Below, piece after piece: positions 15,869-23,485 of a stretch of DNA of 33,545 bases. The stretch is from Cyanobacteria bacterium SBLK (GTDB lineage Bacteria > Cyanobacteriota > Cyanobacteriia > Cyanobacteriales > Spirulinaceae): assembly GCA_017746715.1 (NCBI GenBank), contig JAGHZQ010000062.1:1-33545 (forward strand), given 5' to 3'. A program made the position numbers and the translations under genes. The notes below the pieces were generated by a model that did no database searches, was not told where the DNA came from, and was given only the letters and a program-made list of their open reading frames with translations. Each line of letters begins with the position of its first letter. The first letter of the stretch is position 1.

Positions 15869-17476
15869 CTCATTTTTCTTTCCCAATAACCAATATGTTA
15901 TCATTTCTCCTTTCCCTTTTATTTCGACAGAACCTCTTTTTTCCAAAAGATAGCGATCGCGGAGTTTTTCGTAAACAATTTCGGTCACTTGAATTTTACC
16001 GGGTTCTCCAGTAGATTCCATGCGAGAGGCAACATTGACGGTATCTCCCCAGAGATCGTAGGAAAATTTGCTAGTTCCCAAAACGCCAGCTACGACAGAT
16101 CCCGCGTGAATGCCGATGCGAATCTGAAATTGGCGATCGTATTTTCCTTCCAGCTCCGTCAGAGATAGCTGAAACTCTTGAATGGTTTTTTGCATGGCTA
16201 AAGCGGCATCCGCGATCGCTTCAACGTGCTTTTCTCGCTGTGCGGGAATTCCTCCGGCTAGCATGTAAGCATCCCCTACGGTTTTAATTTTCTCTACGCC
16301 TAAGTTTAAAGCCAATTTATCGAAAGCCGAAAAGATTTGATTGAGAAAACTCACCAATTCTAAAGGTTTAACCAGAGTAGAAAGCCGAGTAAACCCCACA
16401 ATATCGGCAAATAAAATGGTTGCTTCGTCAAACTGTTCCGCGATCGATTCCGGTGCTTGTTTGAGGCGTTTGGCAATCTTTTGGGGCAAAATATTTAAAA
16501 GTAAATTTTCGGACTTTTGCTGTTCGACTCGCAAGGCTTTCACGGCTGCTTGACGTTGTTCTTCCATTTGCTCTGCTGCGATCGCTTTTCCCAAACTCTG
16601 CGCCATTAGCTCAATAATTTCTTTCTCTTGTACCTCAAATTTTTGTACGCGAATGTCTTGTGAAGAAAAATTTAGCGTTCCGTAAATCTCTCCATTTACC
16701 CATATTGGCGTACCGAGATAAGATTGCAAATTGGCGTTTTTATAACAAGGATGCTCGGCTAACTCGGGAATTTCGGCAACATTATGATAAGCTAAAGTTT
16801 CTCGGTTTTTAATCGTTTCGATGCAATAGGTGTCTTGCAGGGCAAATTCTCCATCTTGTTCGAGGAAATCCCAAGGCGATCGTAGGGCTTGAATGGTATA
16901 AACATTTCCTTCAATGCGGCTGATAATTCCCGTTGGAAATCCGAGAATTTGGCATCCCGTAGCCAGATAATCGGAAAATCGCGCCGTAAAATCTTGATAA
17001 TCCGTCGTATCCAAGCGATGTAAGGCTTTGAGGTTGTTGCTAAAAGCCTCTAAAACTTCCGATTTACGGGCAATTTCCTGTTTTGCTTCTTTGAGAGCAA
17101 TATGATTTTGCACTCGAATTAAGACTTCTTCTAAGTGAAAGGGTTTGGTAATATAATCTACTCCTCCAACTTGAAAAGCTTTAACTTTATCTAAGACATC
17201 ATCCAACGCACTCAAAAAAATCACGGGAATATCTTGCGTTTTTGTATCTTCTTTTAACTTTTGACAAACTTCATAGCCATTCATTTGCGGCATATTAATA
17301 TCCAACAAAACCAGATCGGGAAGTTTTGCTCGGGCGGCTTTTAGTGCCATCGTACCATTCATAACGCTACGAACTTTATATCCTTTTCCACTGAGCATGG
17401 TAGAAAGCAAGCGAAGATTGGCTGGCGTATCGTCAACAATTAATAAATTGCTTGGTTTTGCAGTAACTTCGTGCAT
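15866..17476 (-). CDS. Receiver-GAF-class III adenylate cyclase
   Basis: The 536-residue protein has three modules. A response-regulator receiver (about 8-125) has Asp15-Asp16, phospho-acceptor Asp59 and Lys111. A GAF domain follows at about 155-315, then a short helical linker. The class III nucleotide cyclase domain spans about 345-530. It has FADIVGF near 353 (first metal Asp), KIKTVGDAYM (second metal Asp plus the Lys that selects ATP) and YDLWGDTVNVASRME (Asp selecting adenine, and the Asn-Arg pair for catalysis). The Lys/Asp pair points to cAMP rather than cGMP. A phosphorelay should therefore control cAMP output, possibly with a GAF ligand. No kinase for it is adjacent; the hybrid kinase at 5.9-11.3 kb lacks a receiver and is a conceivable but unproven partner. 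Confidence 0.92.
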   Translation of the reverse strand: MHEVTAKPSNLLIVDDTPANLRLLSTMLSGKGYKVRSVMNGTMALKAARAKLPDLVLLDINMPQMNGYEVCQKLKEDTKTQDIPVIFLSALDDVLDKVKAFQVGGVDYITKPFHLEEVLIRVQNHIALKEAKQEIARKSEVLEAFSNNLKALHRLDTTDYQDFTARFSDYLATGCQILGFPTGIISRIEGNVYTIQALRSPWDFLEQDGEFALQDTYCIETIKNRETLAYHNVAEIPELAEHPCYKNANLQSYLGTPIWVNGEIYGTLNFSSQDIRVQKFEVQEKEIIELMAQSLGKAIAAEQMEEQRQAAVKALRVEQQKSENLLLNILPQKIAKRLKQAPESIAEQFDEATILFADIVGFTRLSTLVKPLELVSFLNQIFSAFDKLALNLGVEKIKTVGDAYMLAGGIPAQREKHVEAIADAALAMQKTIQEFQLSLTELEGKYDRQFQIRIGIHAGSVVAGVLGTSKFSYDLWGDTVNVASRMESTGEPGKIQVTEIVYEKLRDRYLLEKRGSVEIKGKGEMITYWLLGKKNE

Positions 17477-18004
17477 TTTGTTATTTTGTTAGATTTTATT
17501 TTTAATTGAAAGAGGACGATTCGCCTTAATTGGAAAAAATGTAATCTTTAATGTAGCTAGTTTGCATATCCTCCGTAACCGATGATTCTCTTCAATATCC
17601 TCCCCCATCAAAATTCGTAAAAGGGGTTGGTTTGATTTTAAACCAAGAAGACACTGATGGGTTTTTGTCTGGAGAATCCGCAGCATCATCGCGATCGCCA
17701 AGGAGAGAAGAAAGATATCTTGTTGTTTCTTGTTTCTAGCTGAAGCGTGCTAAATCCGGCAATTCTCCAAAATCAAGGTTAGCAAAATCAAGCTATCCAA
17801 AATCTCCAAGGGGTTTGCTCTTTGCGATCTATCTCACCTTGCAAACCGAATGCGATCGCTGCCATCTCGGGACGCAGATCGCCGATAACGCTGACTGAGT
17901 TTGCAGAAATGCGCGATCGATCTCTCACGATCGTCAATTGAGAGTCACTTTATTATCGGCGTAAAACTGTCAATATAAAAGTATCGCGAGTAAGACCCCT
18001 AAAA
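17477..18004. other. Gene-poor intergenic region (528 bp)
   Basis: No convincing gene is seen. On the minus strand, 17489-17701 is open and contains CLLGLKSNQPLL, which resembles the strand around a DDE transposase motif (GLKSNQP). It has no other transposase landmark, so a decayed transposase fragment is possible but weak. The right part has HIP1 sites and a TATAAA (17974-17979) that may be the -10 of the small gene starting at 18005, without a good -35. Confidence 0.4.
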
Positions 18005-18205
18005 ATGATGCGAAATCTCCAACTCCTCCCCGGTGCAATCGACGAAATTTCCAGTTCTATCTCCAAGACGGGTATCTTAACAGTATCCGATCGCTACGGA
18101 CTGATGGCTGCTGCTCTCGATGAGACTCTTGGCGATCGCGATCGTCAAACGGTCAATCGCATTCTTCGGGCTGTCGGACGGGGTAAAATCAAAGTTACCT
18201 TATGA
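18005..18205 (+). CDS. Small conserved cyanobacterial protein of unknown function
   Basis: This 66-residue protein contains TVSDRYGLMAAALDETLGDRDRQTVNRILRAVGRGKIKV. I recognise the pattern (L-T-x-x-DRYGLMA, then two helices ending R-x-V-x-R-G-x-I) as a small family widespread in cyanobacteria with no assigned function. It has no membrane segment or cysteine motif. An ATG-ATG start is available; the first is annotated. A clear terminator follows 35 bases after its stop, so it is probably a single-gene transcript. Confidence 0.7.
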   Translation: MMRNLQLLPGAIDEISSSISKTGILTVSDRYGLMAAALDETLGDRDRQTVNRILRAVGRGKIKVTL

Positions 18206-18240
18206 TACTTCGTTTGCTATTTGCCATATATTTTCCTAAG

Positions 18241-18267
18241 CCTCAAATCTGTAGATTTGGGGTTTTT
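18241..18267 (+). terminator. Rho-independent terminator
   Basis: CCTCAAATC (18241-18249), loop TGTA, then GATTTGGGG (18254-18262), with one G-T pair, are followed by TTTTT. It ends the small gene at 18005-18205. Confidence 0.8.
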
Positions 18268-18311
18268 AAAATCGAAAAATTAAAATTTATTCATTATTTT
18301 TTAGAGATTTC

Positions 18312-18419
18312 TTAATATTTGATTTTCCCAACACCGATGACAATATTGAGATCGTTGAGTTCTATTGTTTCCTCGGCAAAGGTTTTAAAATTTGTGACTT
18401 TGATTCGCTGAATTGCCAT
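18312..18419 (-). pseudogene. N-terminal stump of a RecF/OLD-like AAA ATPase
   Basis: A 35-residue frame on the minus strand starts MAIQRIKVTNFKTFAEETIE and continues LNDLNIVIGVGKIKY to a stop. The opening matches the first strand, NFK turn and second strand of RecF/SMC/OLD-type ATPases, where VIG would be followed by an ANxSGKS P-loop. Here the P-loop is replaced by VGKIKY and a stop, and nothing recognisable follows. It is therefore a remnant of a gene whose body has been deleted. It lies between the small gene's terminator and rubA. Confidence 0.6.
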
Positions 18420-18604
18420 TTTTCGCGAACTCCTTGTTCTTGTGAGGGGCGCGATCGAAATGTCCACCGAGATCGCAATCTTCCCCGAGAATCGCCAAAC
18501 CCGCGATCGCGATCGCCAAACGATGTCACGAAAAATAAATATTTTGTTAATTTCGTGCGATAATTTGTAACAAAGATTCTAAGAATTGCCCACTCGATTC
18601 AGCC

Positions 18605-18952
18605 ATGAGCGACCCCGCCCAAGAGAAAACCTTAACGGAATTAGCCCCAGCAAGCTACGAATGCTCGGCTTGCGGCTACATCTACGAACCCGCAAAAGGG
18701 GATAGCAGTGCTGATATTGCACCGGATACCCCCTTTGAGGATTTGCCAGAAGATTGGCGCTGTCCGGTGTGTCGCGTGAGAAAATCTCAATTTCGCAATA
18801 TTGGCGCGCGCGGTGCGCCGTCTGGCTTTCAAGATAACTTAAGCTACGGGTTTGGCGTGAACCAAATGACCCCCGGTCAAAAAAATCTTCTGATTTTTGG
18901 TAGCTTAGCCCTTGCATTGCTCTTCTTCCTTAGCTTATACGGCTTGCACTAA
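18605..18952 (+). CDS. rubA: Membrane-anchored rubredoxin RubA
   Basis: The 115-residue protein has a rubredoxin domain whose Fe site is formed by Cys20, Cys23, Cys53 and Cys56 (CSAC and CPVC), with the conserved GYIYEPAKGD and DLPEDWRCPVC context. A C-terminal membrane helix (about residues 93-113) tethers it to the thylakoid. RubA is known to be needed for photosystem II assembly in oxygenic phototrophs. It lies just upstream of ycf48 and psbEFLJ, the usual order in cyanobacteria, and probably belongs to the same functional unit. A 7-bp inverted repeat CACGAAA/TTTCGTG (18527-18533 and 18551-18557) lies about 50 bases upstream of the start and could be an operator. Confidence 0.96.
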   Translation: MSDPAQEKTLTELAPASYECSACGYIYEPAKGDSSADIAPDTPFEDLPEDWRCPVCRVRKSQFRNIGARGAPSGFQDNLSYGFGVNQMTPGQKNLLIFGSLALALLFFLSLYGLH

Positions 18953-19014
18953 ATCCTCAAAAATAATTTATTTTCGTTTTCCCCATTAACCCTTACCCAT
19001 TTTCCAGTTCGTTT

Positions 19015-20046
19015 ATGAATCCGTTTGTGAAAGCATTGCAAAAAATCTTAATATTGTTGACAATTACCTTATTTTGTGTAGGGTGTAGCAATCTAGAAAG
19101 TACCAGTTTTAATCCGTGGCAGCGTATCGACTTACCAACAGGGGCATCAATCCTCGATATTGCTTTTACAGAAGATCCGCAACACGGATGGCTGGTGGGG
19201 TCTCGCGCCGCTATTTTCGAGACAACCGACGGCGGACGAACTTGGTTTCCCCAAGAATTCGACCTCGGGGACGAAAAAGTAGCCTTTACTTCGGTCAGCT
19301 TCTATGGTAACGAAGGTTGGATTGCGGGCAAACCTTCCATCCTCCTGCATACCGATAATGGCGGTCAATCGTGGGATCGCGTTGCCCTCAGCAGTAAATT
19401 ACCCGGTTCGCCTTACCGCATTGAAGCCATTGGGGAGCAGACTGTAGAAATGGCAACGGACGTGGGGGCAATTTATAAAACCGAGGATGGCGCAAAACAC
19501 TGGCGTGCTTTAGTTCAACAGGCGGTTGGCGTTGTCCGTAATATGTATCGCTCCCCTGAAGGCGAGTATATTGCCGTTTCTTCTCGCGGAAATTTTTATT
19601 CGACTTGGAAACCCGGCCAAACCGCTTGGACTCCCCACAATCGCAATAGCTCCCGACGGTTGCAAAATATGGGATTTGCCCCAGACGGTCGCACGTGGCT
19701 CATCGCCCGAGGCGGTCAATTGCAATTTTCCTCTCTCGAGGGCGAAGATTCAATCGAAGAAGGCGAAACAGATGAGGCTTGGGATGATACTATTTATCCC
19801 GAACCCGGAACGAGTTGGGGTCTATTAGATTTAGACTATCGTACCCCCGAAGAACTTTGGGTTACTGGCGGAAGCGGGAACTTACTCGCTAGTTTTGATG
19901 GTGGCGAAACTTGGCAAAAAGATCGCGATGTAGAAGCAACGCCTTCTAACTTCTACAACATTATTTTTACCAGCCCGCAACGAGGATTTATTCTCGGCGA
20001 TCGCGGCATCATTCTCAGATACGAACCTTCCCCAGAAAATACTTGA
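19015..20046 (+). CDS. ycf48: Photosystem II assembly factor Ycf48 (HCF136)
   Basis: The 343-residue protein has a lipoprotein signal peptide ending LFCVGC, which would place the mature protein on the lumenal side of the thylakoid membrane. It then shows repeated beta-propeller blades with the sequence hallmarks TTDGGRTW, HTDNGGQSW, TEDGAKHW and SFDGGETW, as in Ycf48/HCF136. The family binds newly made D1 and helps build the PSII reaction centre. Length is normal. The signal-peptide region contains 27 bases that recur exactly in an intergenic repeat at 25080-25106. Confidence 0.96.
   Translation: MNPFVKALQKILILLTITLFCVGCSNLESTSFNPWQRIDLPTGASILDIAFTEDPQHGWLVGSRAAIFETTDGGRTWFPQEFDLGDEKVAFTSVSFYGNEGWIAGKPSILLHTDNGGQSWDRVALSSKLPGSPYRIEAIGEQTVEMATDVGAIYKTEDGAKHWRALVQQAVGVVRNMYRSPEGEYIAVSSRGNFYSTWKPGQTAWTPHNRNSSRRLQNMGFAPDGRTWLIARGGQLQFSSLEGEDSIEEGETDEAWDDTIYPEPGTSWGLLDLDYRTPEELWVTGGSGNLLASFDGGETWQKDRDVEATPSNFYNIIFTSPQRGFILGDRGIILRYEPSPENT
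19066..19092. repeat. 27-bp exact repeat, copy 1 (inside ycf48)
   Basis: These 27 bases, from ACCTTATTTTG to GTGTAGCAAT, are identical to 25080-25106 in the same orientation. This copy encodes the lipobox and first mature residues of Ycf48. The flanking bases differ between the two copies. Confidence 0.85.
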
Positions 20047-20065
20047 AAGTTTGGGAATTAAAGGC

Positions 20066-20095
20066 TTGTAGTCGAGTCAACAAATTCCCTATGAT
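20066..20095 (+). promoter_or_regulatory. Candidate psbEFLJ promoter
   Basis: TTGTAG (20066-20071) and TATGAT (20090-20095) are separated by 18 bp, and the -10 is one base from consensus. The start codon of psbE lies 40 bases further on, preceded by AGGAG (20123-20127). The position in the gap after ycf48 suits the strongly expressed psbEFLJ operon. Confidence 0.5.
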
Positions 20096-20135
20096 GTAAA
20101 GTAAGCGTTTAACATTTGTAACAGGAGAAACTGTA

Positions 20136-20381
20136 ATGGCAGGTCAAACTGGAGAACGACCATTTACCGATATTGTCACCAGTATTCGCTACTGGGTGAT
20201 TCATAGCATTACCATTCCCATGCTCTTTATTGCCGGTTGGCTCTTTGTCAGCACGGGTCTGGCTTACGATGTTTTTGGAACGCCTCGTCCTAACGAATAT
20301 TTCACCGACAATCGCTTAGAATTGCCTATTGTTTCCGATCGCTTTGAAAGCAGCAAGCAAATCGAGGAATTCCAAAAATAA
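20136..20381 (+). CDS. psbE: Cytochrome b559 alpha subunit PsbE
   Basis: The 81-residue protein has the conserved N-terminus GERPFTDIVTSIRYWVIHS with the heme-ligand His23, one membrane helix, and a lumenal tail ending in a Phe-Gln-Lys region. With PsbF it binds the b559 heme in the photosystem II core. Length is normal. The ribosome-binding site AGGAG is 8 bases upstream. It is the first gene of psbEFLJ. Confidence 0.98.
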   Translation: MAGQTGERPFTDIVTSIRYWVIHSITIPMLFIAGWLFVSTGLAYDVFGTPRPNEYFTDNRLELPIVSDRFESSKQIEEFQK

Positions 20382-20419
20382 CTAAGCCTTAAACCACAAT
20401 AGTTCAGAGGAAAAACACC

Positions 20420-20551
20420 ATGACTAACTCGCCCAATCAACCCATTTCTTATCCCATTTTTACCGTTCGCTGGCTCGCCGTTCATACTTTAGGCGTTCCT
20501 AGTGTTTTCTTCTTAGGTGCGATCGCTGCCATGCAGTTCATCCAACGCTAA
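20420..20551 (+). CDS. psbF: Cytochrome b559 beta subunit PsbF
   Basis: The 43-residue protein contains YPIFTVRWLAVHTLGVPSVF, with His22 as second heme ligand of cytochrome b559, and a single membrane helix ending in MQFIQR. It lies 38 bases after psbE, behind a GAGG ribosome-binding site. Sequence and length are typical. Confidence 0.97.
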   Translation: MTNSPNQPISYPIFTVRWLAVHTLGVPSVFFLGAIAAMQFIQR

Positions 20552-20625
20552 AACAAAAGTTTGCACGAACCGCAAATAAACTGAGGAAAACAAGAGAAAA
20601 AACAAGAAAAAAACAAGGAACAAAC

Positions 20626-20745
20626 ATGGACAGAATCCCCAATCCCAATAGACAGCCCGTAGAACTCAATCGTACTTCTTTGTATTTGGGTTTACTTTTA
20701 ATTTTCGTGTTGGGAATTTTATTTTCCAGCTATTTCTTCAATTAA
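20626..20745 (+). CDS. psbL: Photosystem II protein PsbL
   Basis: The 39-residue protein has NPNRQPVELNRTSLYLGLLL and ends SSYFFN, the standard PsbL sequence. It is a single-helix subunit near the QA site and the PSII dimer interface. It follows psbF after a 74-base A-rich spacer made of repeats of CAAGA/CAAGGA, with AAGGA as the ribosome-binding site. Confidence 0.97.
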   Translation: MDRIPNPNRQPVELNRTSLYLGLLLIFVLGILFSSYFFN

Positions 20746-20789
20746 TTGAATTGCACCATTAATTTAACAAGCGATTAGGAGGACACAAG

Positions 20790-20909
20790 ATGTTTTCAGA
20801 TGGACGAATCCCTCTTTGGTTAGTAGCTTTTGTTGCTGGCATGGGCGTTATTACTGTTGTGGGAATCTTTTTCTATGGGGCTTATGCCGGTCTCGGCTCA
20901 TCCCTATAA
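20790..20909 (+). CDS. psbJ: Photosystem II protein PsbJ
   Basis: The 39-residue protein begins MFSDGRIPLWLVAFVAGMG and ends YGAYAGLGSSL, the standard PsbJ sequence with one membrane helix. It affects electron flow around QB and PSII assembly. A strong ribosome-binding site AGGAGGA (20777-20783) precedes it. It is the last gene of the operon; a bidirectional terminator follows. Confidence 0.97.
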   Translation: MFSDGRIPLWLVAFVAGMGVITVVGIFFYGAYAGLGSSL

Positions 20910-20984
20910 TTCCGACTGAGAGAATATATTTTTCCCTCAACTGTCGATCGATAAATTCCGTTAATATTTCTTTAACAAAAAAAG

Positions 20985-21013
20985 ACCGCTAGTTTTTGAA
21001 CTGGCGGTTTTTT
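20985..21013. terminator. Bidirectional terminator between psbJ and trxA
   Basis: ACCGCTAG (20985-20992) and CTGGCGGT (21001-21008) form a stem with one G-T pair. It is followed by T (to 21013) on the plus strand and preceded by a run of A, which gives a T run on the minus strand. It can therefore end both the psbEFLJ transcript and the convergent trxA transcript. Confidence 0.85.
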
Positions 21014-21035
21014 GCAGACTATTGAGGTCAAATCG

Positions 21036-21353
21036 TTAAATCATCGATTGCAAGCGCTGTAGAAGTTGGGGGGCTTGGACTAAACCTTCAATGCGATCGA
21101 CGGGTTCGCCATTTTTGAAAAGCACGAGGGTGGGAAGGGCTTCTATCCCGTATTGGGAAGCAAGGTGGGGGTATTTATCGCTATCAATTTTGACCACTTG
21201 CAAGCGATCGCCAATTTGTTGGCTGACTTGGTCGAGAATGGGAGCCAGCATCTGACACGGACCGCACCAAGTGGCATAAAAATCAACCAAAATCGGTTTG
21301 GAGGTTTGGGTAAGTAATTCCTGAAAGCTGGAAAATTGTTTTTTGACCGCCAT
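21036..21353 (-). CDS. trxA: Thioredoxin
   Basis: The 105-residue protein is a single thioredoxin domain with the active site WCGPC (Cys30 and Cys33) and the cis-proline region EALPTLVLFKNG. It has no signal peptide, so it acts in the cytosol as a disulfide reductant. It is divergent from fabG with 91 bases between the two starts. Which of the several cyanobacterial thioredoxins (m, x, y or others) it represents cannot be settled by eye. Confidence 0.95.
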   Translation of the reverse strand: MAVKKQFSSFQELLTQTSKPILVDFYATWCGPCQMLAPILDQVSQQIGDRLQVVKIDSDKYPHLASQYGIEALPTLVLFKNGEPVDRIEGLVQAPQLLQRLQSMI

Positions 21354-21444
21354 AAGGGAAGGAAAAAAATGAATAAGTTGATTTTAAGACAAAAATCCGA
21401 GATTGTAGATTAGGCAAACCTTAAGAGAGCAAAGCAAATTATTT

Positions 21445-22209
21445 ATGGAAGTCTTGTCGGAAACCTTACAAAATTTAAAAGAAAAAGTGGCGATCGTGAC
21501 AGGGGCATCCCGGGGCATCGGTCGGTCTGTTGCCCTAGCTCTTGCGGTGGAAGGGGCAAAAGTGACGGTGAACTACGCGCGATCGCGAGAAGCGGCCGAT
21601 AAAGTCGTCGCCGAGATTGGCGAAACTGGAGGAGAGGCGATCGCCGTACAGGGCGATGTTTCTCAAGCCGAGCAAGTTGACAATCTCATCAAGGAGACCA
21701 AAGATAAATTCGGACGCATCGACGTGCTGGTGAATAATGCCGGAATTACTCGCGATACGTTGCTGTTGCGAATGAAACCGGAGGATTGGCAAGCCGTCAT
21801 CGACCTCAACTTAACAGGGGTTTTTCTCTGTACCAAAGCAGTGAGTAAATTAATGCTCAAACAGCGTAGCGGTCGCATTATTAATATTGCCTCAGTTGCC
21901 GGACAAATGGGGAATCCCGGTCAGGCTAACTACAGTGCTGCCAAAGCTGGCGTTATCGGATTTACCAAAACCATTGCAAAAGAAATGGCCAGTCGCGGCG
22001 TCACGGTCAATGCCGTCGCTCCCGGATTTATTGAAACCGATATGACCCACGACCTCCAAGCTGAAGAAATTCTCAAATACATTCCCCTCGGTCGTTACGG
22101 ACAGCCAGAAGAAATTGCCGGGATGGTTCGTTTTCTTGCGGCCGATCCCGCCGCCGCCTATATTACCGGACAGGTCTTTAATGTTGATGGCGGTATGGTC
22201 ATGGCTTGA
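21445..22209 (+). CDS. fabG: 3-oxoacyl-[acyl-carrier-protein] reductase FabG
   Basis: This 254-residue short-chain dehydrogenase has the nucleotide motif TGASRGIGRS (19-28), NNAG (97-100) and the catalytic Ser150, Tyr163 and Lys167 in NIASVAGQMG and NYSAAKAG. The C-terminus DPAAAYITGQVFNVDGGMVM is characteristic of FabG. It reduces 3-oxoacyl-ACP with NADPH in fatty acid elongation. Length is normal. The ATG at 21445 gives a few residues more than the shortest family members; a later start is not available as ATG. Confidence 0.95.
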   Translation: MEVLSETLQNLKEKVAIVTGASRGIGRSVALALAVEGAKVTVNYARSREAADKVVAEIGETGGEAIAVQGDVSQAEQVDNLIKETKDKFGRIDVLVNNAGITRDTLLLRMKPEDWQAVIDLNLTGVFLCTKAVSKLMLKQRSGRIINIASVAGQMGNPGQANYSAAKAGVIGFTKTIAKEMASRGVTVNAVAPGFIETDMTHDLQAEEILKYIPLGRYGQPEEIAGMVRFLAADPAAAYITGQVFNVDGGMVMA

Positions 22210-22423
22210 GTCAGTCACCAGCGACGTGCTGAGCCTGTCGAAGCATCACCAGTCACTAAATTCTGACGAACCCGATGATTTTATGGGTAAGACTGCGCTC
22301 GACTGGTGAAAGTTGCAAAGGTTGCGATCGCGCGTTGCTTGTCGCAGTTTAGCAATGGAATCAAAAAAATTGATGCTAAGGTTTGGGGATAAGCAATGCC
22401 GAACATTATTTTGAATTTTTACG
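22210..22423. repeat. Repeat-bearing spacer after fabG
   Basis: This 214-base gap holds CACCAG/CAGTCAC repeats in both orientations and a copy of the dispersed GTGCTGAGCCTGTCGAAG-type repeat (22227-22244), plus GACTGCGCTCGACTGG further on. No gene is seen. The pattern matches repetitive intergenic DNA of cyanobacteria. Confidence 0.5.
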
Positions 22424-23380
22424 ATGTCTCAAAAGAATGAAACAATCCCACTAATTTTGGCACTTTTAATTACGGTGGGAATTTTAGGCGGAGGATATTG
22501 GTTGTTTGCGCGCAGGCAATCGGGAAATCTTTCGCAAAACGCTCCACCCCCTACTCCCTCCCCTGCAACCGCTCCCAATCCCGCACCGCCGCCGCCCAAT
22601 CCACCACCGCCTTCGACTCCCGTAACTCCTCCTGGAACGACTTTTCCGCTTCTGGCTTCCGTTCCGGCTGGTACTTTTGTAAGGATAGATGGCTCTACCA
22701 GTATGGTGCAAATGAATGAAACCTTGAAGCAGAAATTCGAAGAAAGATATCCGGGCACCAAAATCGAATGGCAATCTCGAGGCACAAGTGCGGGCATTGA
22801 GGCAGTCTTATCTGGAGATGCGGATATTGCCGCTATTTCCCGCCCGCTTACGGCAGAAGAACAAGGACGGGGATTGGTTGCCATTCCCATCGCACGAGAT
22901 GCGATAGCCATTGTTGTCAGCAATGAAAATCCTTTTCGGCGGAATTTGACGCGATCGCAAATTGTGGATATTTTTACCGGAAAAATTACCGATTGGTCTC
23001 AAGTAGGCGACACTAACGGGTCAATTCGCGTTCTCAATCGACCGGAAGTGAGCGGAACCCGTCAAGCCTTTCAAAGTATTGTTTTAAATGGGAGCAATTT
23101 TGGCACGAGTCCCAATATTGAAACCATGCCCAGAGACGAAACAACGGGAATGTTACGCGCATTGGGACCAGATGGGATCGCTTATGCCACATTCAATCAA
23201 GTCGCAGATCAGCGAACCGTGCGCGTCGTTCCCGTTGATGGCTTGACTCCAGAGGCTCCAAGCTATCCTTATCAACGACAACTTTCTTATGTTTACAAAC
23301 AACCTGCTGCGGATAGCGTTGGCGCATTTTTAGGATATGCCGCTTCCGAGGAAGGAAAAGCCGCAATCGCCGGTCAATAA
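22424..23380 (+). CDS. Membrane-anchored PstS-like phosphate-binding protein
   Basis: The 318-residue protein has an N-terminal membrane anchor (about 9-28), a proline-rich linker (about 38-72), and a PstS/PBP-like domain. The binding domain begins VRIDGSTSMVQMNE, and has SRGTSAGIEAVLSGDADIAA, ISRPLTAEE and RPEVSGTRQAFQSIV, where Ser/Thr/Arg residues line the anion site in this superfamily. It probably binds phosphate or a similar anion in the periplasm. No PstC, PstA or PstB gene is adjacent, so it may be an orphan binding protein or sensor subunit rather than part of a local transporter. The protein ends a little earlier than classical PstS. Confidence 0.85.
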   Translation: MSQKNETIPLILALLITVGILGGGYWLFARRQSGNLSQNAPPPTPSPATAPNPAPPPPNPPPPSTPVTPPGTTFPLLASVPAGTFVRIDGSTSMVQMNETLKQKFEERYPGTKIEWQSRGTSAGIEAVLSGDADIAAISRPLTAEEQGRGLVAIPIARDAIAIVVSNENPFRRNLTRSQIVDIFTGKITDWSQVGDTNGSIRVLNRPEVSGTRQAFQSIVLNGSNFGTSPNIETMPRDETTGMLRALGPDGIAYATFNQVADQRTVRVVPVDGLTPEAPSYPYQRQLSYVYKQPAADSVGAFLGYAASEEGKAAIAGQ

Positions 23381-23427
23381 TTCTCTTGCCTTTGAGGTTG
23401 CAGTCTGCATATTCAAGCAAAAATATC

Positions 23428-23456
23428 TTGACAGTACAAAAGAACTAAATTAAAAT
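23428..23456 (+). promoter_or_regulatory. Strong sigma70-type promoter
   Basis: A perfect TTGACA (23428-23433) is separated by exactly 17 bp from TAAAAT (23451-23456). The predicted start of transcription is near 23463, giving a leader of about 23 bases before the glyoxalase-like gene. Confidence 0.75.
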
Positions 23457-23461
23457 CTAAG

Positions 23462-23474
23462 AGAATGTCATTCT
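23462..23474. promoter_or_regulatory. Palindromic operator candidate
   Basis: AGAATG-T-CATTCT is a perfect 13-base palindrome. It lies at the predicted transcription start of the promoter at 23428-23456, where a bound repressor would block initiation. No regulator gene is adjacent, and the site is short enough to be chance. Confidence 0.45.
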
Positions 23475-23485
23475 AAAAATCAAAG

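Noticed and set aside
17489..17701. Minus-strand open frame with LGLKSNQPLL resembling a transposase motif
   Set aside because: Only one short resemblance, no DDE residues and no terminal repeats. Kept as a comment on the spacer, not called as a gene.
22429..22923. Open minus-strand frame of 164 codons opposite the PstS-like gene
   Set aside because: It is the mirror of the proline-rich linker and binding domain (glycine-rich reading of proline codons); no family match and no ribosome-binding site.
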